From Onchocerca volvulus (taxonomy: Eukaryota > Nematoda > Chromadorea > Rhabditida > Onchocercidae), in contig HG738138.1 of the NCBI GenBank assembly GCA_000499405.2, forward strand, positions 372,001-436,000: a stretch of 64,000 bases of DNA, in the 5' to 3' direction. Below, in pieces: positions 54,489-64,000 of this stretch (positions are counted from its first letter, which is position 1; the number at the start of each line of letters is the position of its first letter). The notes under the pieces were generated by a model. That model made no database searches. It was not told where the DNA came from and was given only the letters and a program-made list of their open reading frames with translations. The position numbers were made by a program, and so were the translations under genes.

Positions 54489-57400
54489 AATGTTATATTT
54501 CAAAGAAAGATGGTCCTCAAATCTTGCAGTTTATCTCGTAAAACCGGTTCAATTCTTGCCGTAGCTTTACATTCAACAAATTGCTCATTCCGTTTGGTGC
54601 TTTTTTATATTTTTATTCTATATAATATGTATGATATGTGCTCTTATCTTTATTCCATTAGCTAGTCATTTCCGCTAGATGTTAACCGGTCCTGTCCCCT
54701 ACAGATTGTCGTTGAATATTACAATTTTCACTTTGATTTAATTGATACAGTGTCATCGAATACAAGATTTTAGCGTCTTATATAGTGTCTCATAATTATG
54801 AGGGGATAATTTAAGTCTTTACATTTATTGCCATGAATGATCGAAATATGAAATGTTTACATGAAATATTGTAATGGCATGTTTGTTTGCAATGGGTTTG
54901 CTGATCTGCTAAATATTTCGACTTATATAAATATCGTATATGTTTATGTGGGAAATATATTTATATGTATTGGAACTTACCATAGCAAGCAGTAAGCGAT
55001 TATTTTTATCAACCTGGTTTTTAACATTTCGTGACAATTAAATCTCGAGAATACCTATCGGAATATGACTAGGTAGAGCCATCAACGAGGTCACATCTTT
55101 GCAAACGAATGTGTGTGAATTCGATAACTGAACTTTAGTGATATACCTGGATAAAAAGTATAGAATAAAACGTATCATTCGGATGGTAGCTTCAGGACTG
55201 TTCTTTTTGTAAGTTTCTATCTTCAGAGCGGTGGCCTCCATCATATATTATATTAGCTGTGATTGCATGCATTATTACTGCTGCTACGGGGCATTTGTAT
55301 ATCGTGGTTTACATCGCGTAATTCTCGTTGTTCCGTTTGCTGTGCCAAAGATTTTTGTTAGTATAGCTTTGTCTGCAGTATTGTTTTCATCTCTTTTGTA
55401 TTCGGAAATGTTTAATTAATTTCTTTTTTTTTTAATTTCTTTCTGTCTCAGTTATATTATTGATGATACAGACCCTTATCAATGGTGTTTCGGTCCAATT
55501 TTTCGTGTAGCTGAAAATTGATTTCAGAAGTTTGTACACAGTTGAAATTCCTAAAAAGGCGGGAATTAATTCGAAATTGGTTCAAATTGTGGAGTGAAGG
55601 GAATACTTATATTTTTGTCATTAAATTTCGAATGAAATTATTGTAATATTTGCTTGTGTTAATAATACAATAGGTTTGAATTTGTGCATTTCGATATTTG
55701 CTTTTTACTCTTTTGAATACTTTTAAACTGCATTTATCCAGACAGCTGCACTACTTACTACATCATCGACAGAGTTGCCTTGTATTTTTTTTTTTTTCTG
55801 TATTAAATGTTCTTTCATGAGTGATTTTTTTTGTCAAATTTGACTTTACTAGCAACATTTTTCATTGTGCCAAACTGTTATTTATAAAACTGTGCAGGTT
55901 TAGTTTAAAGTTATCAACAAATTTTAATTATTTATCTCTCATATCTGATGTTATTGTATGCATTATGTCTAGCAGATAGTAGAATAGTGTTTGTTTATAC
56001 TTTTTAAAATGAAAGTAAGATAAGCGTAAACGTGAGATTCATACCTATCGAAAGCAGACTGCATTATTTTCATTCAGTTAGCGAAACCATACTGGAGGAA
56101 TACGCATTCTCTCAATAAATTCGCGCTGCATTGTATGTTGCACTTTTTTTTGATTGCAAAAAGTTAAATGGTATGTTTTGAAATGAACTGTAGATGTGAT
56201 ATATTTAGCTTACGGGCGATCTCCGTATCGGAAAGCATTTCTCTACTTTTCCATGCATTCTTGTTTTGAAGTTTGCAAATTTCAAAAAGAATTTTTTGAT
56301 TTATATTGGATTCTGTTGTAAAAAGCAAAATTTCATGAACAAGCATTTAAAATTTTGTTTACATCCCCATACTCACTCCTTACCATTGTTTGCATTATTC
56401 CACGATATGGCGTATTCGTTCGAGATTTCCCGTAAGCATTTAATAATCAGATTAGCTTCTAGTATCAGGAATTTAGTTCAGCCAACAATTATCTCTCCAT
56501 TCGTTTTGTTTAATTTTGCATTCCCCGACATATATTTGATGCATATTATTTACATCTTATGCAAGCCTCTTCTTGTTTTGGTAGAAGTCTAGTATGTTCA
56601 TGATTTTCATAATCTTGGTTATTAGATTTATGGATGTATTTTTAATTCGTTACACATGAGCGCAATTTTCGGCTGTGCCGTACGGTAATTTCGAGCTATG
56701 TCATATTTGTCAAGTAAAATGATTAGCAAGACTTGCGGGGTTTCTGATGGGAGAAAAACATCCATCGTTGCAGTAACCGGCATAACTGAGCTTCTTAGAA
56801 AGATCTATACCCGATTGGTCACGCTCAGACTGTTATTTATTATATATTGTGTATAACATTTCATTCCTCAGTAATTGATTTTTTAAACAATGTGATTTCC
56901 GGGTAGATTTCATGCCACGCAACAATTAAATCTTTTTATTGATGATCCGAATCGCTGTTTTCTGATTCATAAATCGCTTTGTTCACTTTAGGTCACCGAT
57001 AACTTTTGGATACATTTCTGATCCTTACAACGAATATCATTTTTGGTCCTATAAGCGTGATTTTTTCTTGGATCTAACAACACTACAGAACAGAGTGCGG
57101 GAAAAGGGTAATCTATGATTCGGGAAATTTCTTGTATCAAGGGTGTCAGTGAAAAATGTGGTAGTAGAGATACGTGTATTATCCCGTTTCTTAACCTTGG
57201 ATTTATCTTAAAAATGATGGATACAGCGTGTGTTGTCTATGATAGATATGAAAGTATGGAGGTAAAACATTTGAATGAGATACTTGGAAACAAATTCGGC
57301 TCGAATCTTTGAAGAAACTTGCTAAAAAAATATAATTTTCTTAGCTGACATAGTTCCGTTGTTTTTATGTAGTTTGGTCGTTAAATTTATGAAAATTTTT

Positions 57401-58479
57401 TGCTGATATCATGCTTCTTTTTTTTCTAATAAAGAATGTCAAATCAAATGCAAGTTGACTGGCTGGTGAGATGACAGGTGACTGTTTATCCATCTTATCC
57501 ATCCATTCCGACTTGTCCTTCAATGTTCGAAGTTTGCTCCGTTATGAACAAAAAGTGGACAGTGATGAGTTGGATATAATGGAAAGAAGTTTTGGATTTT
57601 CCATGTCTGTCTTCGAGATTTTAACTACGACCGTCGCCATCTCGTAGGGAAATTGAACTGTAGGGGAAAACAGTGTAGGACGTCATAAATCCAGTATATC
57701 TAATATTTTATTGGAAAATTCTATGCATCGATGCCTTACATAAGTCTTCATAGAAGGAATGAAGAATACGAGTAAATTAGGCGATTCATTTCACTTTGAT
57801 GTAACCCTATGAAGCTGAGGATAGGATCAGATTACGTGAGGAAACAACGGAATTACCTTGATCTCGAATATAGATATGTCTTTAAAGTGCAGTAAAAATG
57901 GATGTAAAGGGAGGTGAAGTCCCTCAATCGCTGGTTACGCTATCCATGGAAGCATTTCATATAATTCACATATATTATCTAGTAAAATCCTTGAAATTAC
58001 ACGAATTGTATGAAATTGGGAAGTCTCTGCAAGTTGAGCGTCAACGCGTGCATGTTTTATGCGATGCGTATATATGTGTGGTGTATGCTCACTAAATGCA
58101 TTCTTTTAAATAATATATTACTGAGCGGTCAGTTTAAATTATTTTGGAGGACGGGAAAAGTTGAAGAAAATAAAGTACGAATGAATCTATCTGTATTTCA
58201 GGATAGGTAGTATCTGATTTGATGTATTACCTGACAATTACATCATGTAATGATTTCTGGAAATAACCCTTTATACCATACAAAACGTTCACTTAGCTCA
58301 ATCTCTTCGTTTATAGGTCGCCGGCAGTTCCAATCGCATAGATGAATTTATACGTCGAACACGCGATCGGATCTTCTTAATTTCTTGAATTTCCGAAGAT
58401 GTATGGCAGCAACAGTTTTTCTCCAAATCTTCCTCGAAATTTGAACAAGGTTAGAATCGCTGGTGTGACTGCGTCTATT
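54489..58479. other. MRTF 3' region and intergenic DNA
   Basis: The first few hundred bases should be MRTF 3' UTR; no canonical AATAAA was found close to the stop. The remainder is AT-rich without a convincing gene. One isolated exon-like segment occurs at 56992-57107. A minus-strand frame around 56164-56346 ends with a helix-turn-helix-like SDTEIARKLNIS but has no supporting neighbours. Confidence 0.45.
56992..57107 (+). other. Isolated exon-like segment
   Basis: A stretch bounded by an acceptor (CACTTTAG) and a donor (AAGG/gtaatc) is open in one frame and reads SPITFGYISDPYNEYHFWSY then KRDFFLDLTTLQNRVREK. The composition is coding-like, but no partner exon or family was found. It may be a relic of a gene, an untranslated exon of the downstream zinc-finger gene, or chance. 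Confidence 0.22.
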
Positions 58480-58760
58480 TCGTGTTTATATTCTAATGTT
58501 TGGACTTGCACATTGCGTGTACATGTTTGAACATATTTTTATCTTTGTTCTGTGCATGCCGCGTATGTGTACATTTGCATGCACATATATGCGTGTGCAT
58601 TTATGTGTGTAATATGTCACTGCGCATCCACATGTAAATACTTATATGCATGTCCAATGAAAAAGTGACTAATGTACATGCGTTTGCGAGTATGCATGTA
58701 AGTGTGGGTATGTGTATATGTCTGAGGTGAATGGATGCGTGTGCGTGCATGGGTAGGTGT
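58480..58760. repeat. Degenerate TGTG/TGCA/ATGT low-complexity block
   Basis: Alternating purine-pyrimidine words (TGTGTACATG, GCATGCACATATATGCG and similar) fill this block without a regular period. They are followed at about 58866-58879 by a short tandem ATGC. It looks like an old decayed microsatellite. Such tracts can adopt Z-DNA or open easily and lie upstream of the zinc-finger gene. Confidence 0.6.
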
Positions 58761-59126
58761 ATGTCTAATCTCAGTATATGGCCAGTTTAGGATGGTGAGC
58801 AGTAATCATACTCGGAAAAAACGACGCGGCTGTAATCGACAATAGTACGAGTAGGCACATACACATGCATGCATGCATAGAGACATACAAAGGGGATCTG
58901 AAAAGGGTAAGCCGTAGAGACGATTGTGCAGGTTGCGCAGGCAGGGCATTGCACGCGCCCTTTGCTGCCTAAGTGATGCTGGTGTTATTGCTGCAGTTAT
59001 GAGTGCATGTAGCAGTGGCAGTAGCAATCTAGCAACTTGCTTCTGCCATCGATTTGCGCTTGATGGAAGTGCAGCGCTATGGGATGGATGGGACTGCATG
59101 CAAGAATACAGCTACAGAGTAGAGTA

Positions 59127-59235
59127 GGGGAGGGGACAGAATATTACCTTCCCCCCCCCCTTCTTCCCCCCTTCCCCCCACAAATAGAGGTGAGAGCAAC
59201 CCGCATCCGTCCGCATTCCCCATCCCTTTCCCCTG
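59127..59235. promoter_or_regulatory. C-tract block upstream of the zinc-finger gene
   Basis: The plus strand has C10 (59151-59160), two C6 runs (59166-59171, 59174-59179) and CCC/CCCC runs near 59218-59233, so the minus strand could fold as a G-quadruplex. The surrounding 58880-59340 is clearly GC-richer than the rest of the window and includes CAGG repeats near 59260-59280. The position 140-250 nt before the start codon suggests a promoter; function is inferred. Confidence 0.4.
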
Positions 59236-59370
59236 CTCTTTCTTTTCTAACGTACGCACGCAGGCAGGCAGGCAAGCAGGCATTAACACGCTACTGCAAT
59301 ACAACAATAACATACCTGCACTGTTGTTATCCTCACACAGAACGACGGGATACGATACGATAGTATACCT

Positions 59371-59374
59371 GTAG
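59371..59374 (+). promoter_or_regulatory. Probable trans-splice acceptor directly before the start codon
   Basis: CCTGTAG ends at 59374, so the ATG is the first codon of the exon. This arrangement is typical of spliced-leader addition. An untranslated cis exon in the GC-richer block upstream is the alternative. Confidence 0.45.
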
Positions 59375-62300
59375 ATGGCTGCATTGCAATCCTCTACTGG
59401 TCATCAGAAACCTTTGACCACCGCTAACGATATCCTTGGATTACCCAATTTTGCTATTGTACGTATCCCTGAAGGCGGCGATATCATCAAACTTTTCAGT
59501 TTACTGGTAATTTTTTCTTGTAGTTCATTTTTTTTGCAAAAAATTTTCTAAAATTACTCAATTTCTGGTATGGTTTAGAAAAAGAAACAAAATATATTCC
59601 ATCTGTTCTTGCATTCATCCCATTTCCGGTTTATTCTAGCATATCGCCAAGGTTTACTAGAATCCAGTGTTTTGAAGATCTGCATCTCTCTTCCCTCTGG
59701 TAAATTTGGGTTTCTTTCAAAAAGGTCCCATGACTTCCTAGAAGTTTCGGCTTGACCCGATTGCCTCCGTGTTTCTTTTCTCGTGTTAAATTTGTAATTT
59801 TTCCATCAAGTGCAAAGATTTTCCCGAAGATTCTGTGTAAGCTATATCTCGTTATTCGGAATCTTTTTTCATTATGTTTGTAATATTCTGTTCTTCAGGG
59901 AATCTTTATCCGATGTGTTCATTCTTCCTGTTTTTGTCATCGCATTTTTATTCAGTTCAGAAGCTGCTTGATTGTAGAACAAAGTTGAAATTCGATATTT
60001 CGTGTTTGTTAGATATTCAGTTAGCTCCAAATAATTTCTGCAGTTTCTTCTCATTTTCATTTGCACTTGTATAAGTAGTTTCATAATCTTCACGGATGTT
60101 AACAGTTGTGAGTGCGAATTATGTGTTATGTCAGTTTTGGAACTTTTGTTCAACTCGCTCGTATATGTCACTGTATTTCGAAAAGAAAATACTTGCACAC
60201 CTGCACAGATATGATTGTTATATGGAAGTATAGGATAGGTAATGAATAGATCTTTTGTTCCCTTCTCCTACTCAATGTTTTGTGTACTCATGTAAGTATG
60301 AAATAGTATGGACTTCACTCAAATCTTTAACGATTTACCGTAAGAAAGTCATCTAATTATCTTTTTGATTATCTAGGCCGCACCTTATTCTGAAAGAAAA
60401 TTGTTGCTCGCCTTAACTTGTATCATTTCCATCTTTTTTTTTTTCTTTTTTGATTTTAAATTTTGTGATGTACTTTGGAAATGCGGTAAAATAATCGTTT
60501 TGATGATATTACTGATGTTCAAAATCGTGTTAAATTTAATAATATAAATCAGATTTGAATTTAGAAATTAAATTGTATCGAAACTAGTTTTAAACTTTAA
60601 CTAAGTTTATTGGTCATTTTCGTATTTATGAATTAATTGCTTTTCCAGTTAAATAATGGTTTCCCAGAAGTGTCATTTGTCAATGAAATTCGTGAAAATG
60701 CATTTCTCCCTGTGCTTAATACAACAACAGCTCCTGTTCCCGATCTTACCCATTTCTCGAATACCGTAGCCGTGCAGGATTCAGTGATATCCTCGGATGA
60801 TAATAGCTCTCAATTGCTTATTGTCGATGATAACACTACTCACCCGTCTCCGGCACCATCTAGCTCTAATTCTATTCACGGTTTGAACACTTCAACCGCC
60901 ATCCCATCACCCATACCATTCGTTGCTCGACCACGTGGATCTCGAGCAATTGTTAATGATGACCCGTCATTGTATGCTGTTTGTCAACTGTGTCAAAACA
61001 AAATAATGTCCAGTCGTCTATCAAATTTGACCAATCATGTCCGTCGACATGCATCATTGAAGCAATTTCAATGTGTTTACTGCATTTACACCCATAATGA
61101 AATGGCGAAAGTTAGTTTTCCGCCACTTTTTTTCTCTTTCAATGTTATATTTCTTCGAAACATAATAAAACTTTGGACCAGAAATTGAAAATTCAAACCA
61201 TTACATGTACTTAGATATCTTCGATAGCAGTAAGCACGTTACTGATAGGAATATATTTGATATCATGGAGAAAAAAAAAAAAAGTGCAAAATACCATGAT
61301 AATTTGTAGGTACGCTTGCATATGCAGCATAATCATAAAGATCATGTCAGTCAACCGTTGGATGCACTTACGCCGGAAATGCAAAATCAGTGGGATTTAT
61401 TGATGGATCAATGTTTTCCGGGTTATTCCAAGGTATTCCTTTCATATTATAAGAATTTGAATGTTTTATTTTGTTTAAGAAAATCTAGTGAATTCTCATC
61501 TTAAATTTATATTAACTGTTTATTGTGAAGTTCCATCGACATTATGATACTCTTCCTTTTTTTTTTCTTTCCAGTTTTCAACATTCAAAAGCGGAGAAAA
61601 TGATCGTTCGGCTGATTTAATGTTAACGGGTTTAAATGATTTATCGTATGCTTGTATCGAATGTGGTGAACGGGTTAATGCTGAGGCGCTTATCGAACAT
61701 CTTGATAAAGTGCATAGAACAGAATGCATACCCTACTGCTGCGAGGAATGTGGCTATCAGAATGCTGATCAGGTGGAGGTTTCAGTTTATCTTGTCTTAG
61801 AAAGAGCCAGATAACTTAATATTTTTATATAATTCAAAATGCTGTATAGTTTTTGAACATTATCTTCAATTTTCTTCTTACTAAGCTCACTAAGCTTTCT
61901 ATCAAATCATGATACTGCGCAGACTTTTTGCTTTAAAGTACTGGAACACATTTCTTTCTCTTAATTTAATCATTATATTTATTTTCAAGTGGAAAGTACG
62001 TCTTCATATTACGCTGAAACACTCGGAGATTGCGGCCGATGTAAACGTGGAAGTATTGGAGCCCGGTAGCAACCTCATCATGTTTCTTCATAAATATTTC
62101 CCGGACACACCAGGTATACACGTAACACATCCGACTCGAAATTCTTCTGCATTACATCATAGCCAGGTTTTATTGGTGCTACTTTGACTAATCATTTTAA
62201 GTGATGATTAGAGATCTCTTAATTACAGCTGATGAGGAAGAAAGCAAAATGTTAACACAGTTTCAAAGCTTGGCACCAAAAGAAGAACGAAATAGTATGT

Positions 62301-63452
62301 CGCCTTTGAATTTTAACGGATATGTGACGTCCATGTTGAATGAAGCCAATAATGATACTGGAAACCACGTACGATGCGAGGTATAGATTTTTCCGTTAGA
62401 TGTAATTTCAATACAGTCAGGGTAAGAGATCAAGCCTTCACAGAAAACTAAATTTTTTTTTGTTTTTTGTTATTCTCTATAGAGGGAACTGTGCGGTTTC
62501 AGCAAAATTTTCAGTTTCGCATCTCTTTGCATGGAATGTTCACATATCTGTTTCCTTCAAGAATGACCGAAAAAAGAATTGATATCTCTCCACTTTTAAT
62601 CGTTAAATTTATTGCAGCTTTGCCAAAAAATGATGCCAAACTACCGATCACTTTCTTCATTGATGAATCATGCTAAGCGACATTATCATTTAAAACAGTA
62701 CCAGTGTTCGGAATGCTCATATACTAGTAGTGAAGCAGCTCATGTTCGTACTCACATGGTGCTTAAGCATCCTCATGTCGGTGCAAAACCTATCGATAAC
62801 AAGTGAGTTAAAGATCTTATGTCAAAATATTTAATCTCAATAAATAATCACGCGAACTTATTAAGAGAATGCATATTCCCTCCAGTATGGCATCGATAAC
62901 TGTATGGAAATAATGTGGCTAGCTTGAATGGCAATAACAGAAAAACTATTGATTGAGTTAATGGGGTTCGAATCCCTAATATCATGAAAGGATGTTTTTA
63001 GATATAATTGAGATTACTCTCATGTATCTCCTTCAGTTGCCCGTTCTAAAGAATTCATTTCAGTTGTGAAATGTTACAAAATGCTTGGATTGATGTGATG
63101 CGTAAATGTTTCCCTGGTTTAATCTCAAAAATCGATCAGTTTCGATTTAAGCACTCTAGGAGTGAGGATGGTAACAAGGAGGAAAATTCAGTTGATGATG
63201 AAGAAATCTTTATGCACAACAAGAGAAGTTCTTTTAAGGCAAGGCTATTTACTATAAATGAATGGTAGTTTCCGGAGTGAAATTTGTGAACGGTATCAAG
63301 AAATCATATACAAATTAGGGGACTTATAAAATAATCACTATTTTTCTAAATCCGATCTTTTTTTTTTTTTTCAGAACCATATTACAACATCTCCGCATCG
63401 CAAACTACAAAAACTGCAAAACGGAAAAGTCAGTGATAGCACTGAATCATAA
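59375..63452 (+). CDS. C2H2 zinc-finger protein with three repeated finger-pair modules
   Basis: Nine exons give about 542 residues: 59375-59506, 60649-61110, 61310-61432, 61575-61772, 61990-62113, 62229-62380, 62618-62802, 63064-63238, 63375-63452. After a Ser/Thr/Pro-rich N-terminal part come three units, each with two C2H2 fingers. Unit 1 starts CQLCQNKIMSS (156) and continues QCVYCIYTHNEMAKVRLHMQ. Unit 2 starts CIECGERV (266) and continues CCEECGYQNADQWKVRLHI. Unit 3 starts CELCQKMMPN (396) and continues QCSECSYTSSEAAHVRTHM. Each pair is followed by a short helix with FP: WDLLMDQCFPGYSK, LIMFLHKYFPDTP and WIDVMRKCFPGLISK. It is probably a nuclear DNA-binding factor. The last intron has a GC donor (AAG/gcaagg); without splicing the frame stops 11 codons later. 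I do not recognise a named ortholog. Confidence 0.82.
62909..62985 (+). other. tRNA-like remnant in an intron
   Basis: Within the intron between exons 7 and 8 of the zinc-finger gene, TGGGGTTCGAATCCCTA (62962-62978) forms a perfect T-arm with a 5-bp stem and TTCGAAT loop. Upstream TGGCTAGCTTGAATGGCA resembles a D-arm. CAATA/TATTG can pair as an anticodon stem, but with a 10-nt loop. The acceptor ends do not pair. It reads as a decayed tRNA or tRNA-derived element, not a working gene. Confidence 0.3.
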
Positions 63453-63646
63453 ACCTGCTCTAGATTTATTGACGGTTGTTGGATTTCCGGTGATAAAATT
63501 CCAATAATGTGAATTCCTAAATCCCTCTGTATATTATTGTTTCGAGAATATTTGTTTGTTTTGTTTTGGGAATGAAGTTTTCACGTGTATTTAATTGGAT
63601 TACAAAGCAAAACCTACCGCGTACTTCATAGCTTACAGAGTAAATA

Positions 63647-63829
63647 ATGAATGTGCAATCCGAAAATCAGCTTAGAAATTATGTTTTTTCATCATTCCTA
63701 AACATAACTGATAGCAAACATTCTACAGCTAAAAAATCATGGCGTATTATTTCAGAAAATATTAATCCTTCGATCAACAACAATTATGATCCTTGTGATA
63801 TAGTGAGACAACAAACTGCTGCTTATATG
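63647..63829 (+). CDS. Possible first exon of a further gene (runs off right edge)
   Basis: An ATG eight bases after an acceptor-like CTTACAG starts a 61-codon open stretch with balanced composition, ending TATATG/gtactg. It contains KKSWRIISENINPSINNNYD. Near the window end the frame with RFVPMYQTALLKLQQTVS also looks coding, but I could not join the two in phase. No family was recognised. Confidence 0.3.
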
Positions 63830-64000
63830 GTACTGAATCAGAGCGAATGTTCTCGAACTTTATTTTTCTGCCTTTCAGTTCTGAATTATTCTCTCGCTCA
63901 TCTAATATTTTGAATTCTCGAGTCCCAAATTTGCTGCGTTAAGTCGTTTTGTACCGATGTACCAGACAGCGTTACTTAAACTGCAACAGACTGTTTCCCA

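Noticed and set aside
62467..62617. Open frame continuing upstream of zinc-finger exon 7
   Set aside because: It is in a different frame from the fingers; the CTTTGCCAA exon start after TTGCAG restores the C-E-L-C finger.
1..64000. CRISPR arrays, prokaryotic operons, prophage or complete transposons
   Set aside because: No direct-repeat/spacer arrays, ribosome-binding sites, integrases or terminal inverted repeats were recognised; gene structure is eukaryotic throughout.

Overview
This is nuclear DNA from a nematode, most likely a filarial or other spirurid worm. The case rests on very AT-rich non-coding DNA, many small exons with TTTTCAG-type acceptors, acceptor-like sites just before start codons (as in spliced-leader trans-splicing), and genes with nematode relatives such as a DYF-18/CDK20 kinase and a worm-type peptide GPCR. 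No species-specific marker was seen. Gene models were assembled by eye from GT-AG (sometimes GC-AG) junctions, reading phase and protein similarity; no RNA evidence was available.

Layout from left to right: the 5' part of an SPT2 histone chaperone gene (minus strand, 3' end outside the window); a 12-exon pseudokinase gene (plus); about 8.5 kb without a recognisable gene; a decayed histone H2B gene (minus); a class A peptide GPCR (plus) that converges on a DYF-18/CDK20-type kinase (minus); and two tandem p24/TMED cargo receptor genes (minus). Next comes a 23-kb, 21-exon gene (plus) for a myocardin-related transcription factor (MRTF). It has three RPEL actin-binding motifs, a basic region, a Gln-rich stretch, a SAP domain, a coiled coil and an acidic C-terminus. 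After about 4.9 kb of mostly non-coding DNA ending in a GC-richer, C-tract-rich promoter-like block, there is a C2H2 zinc-finger gene (plus) built from three repeats of a two-finger unit followed by a short FP-containing helix. A possible first exon of another gene lies at the right edge.

Functionally the window is a mix of unrelated housekeeping and regulatory genes, not an operon or a horizontally acquired island. The p24 pair is a local duplication. The most notable points are the complete MRTF whose RPEL motifs each sit in a separately skippable phase 1-1 exon, the triplicated zinc-finger/FP module, the pseudokinase with lost catalytic residues and a TBC-like tail that stops early, a CDK20-type kinase with Asp at the activating Thr position, several GC-AG introns, and an H2B gene caught in decay with its 3' stem-loop remnant.
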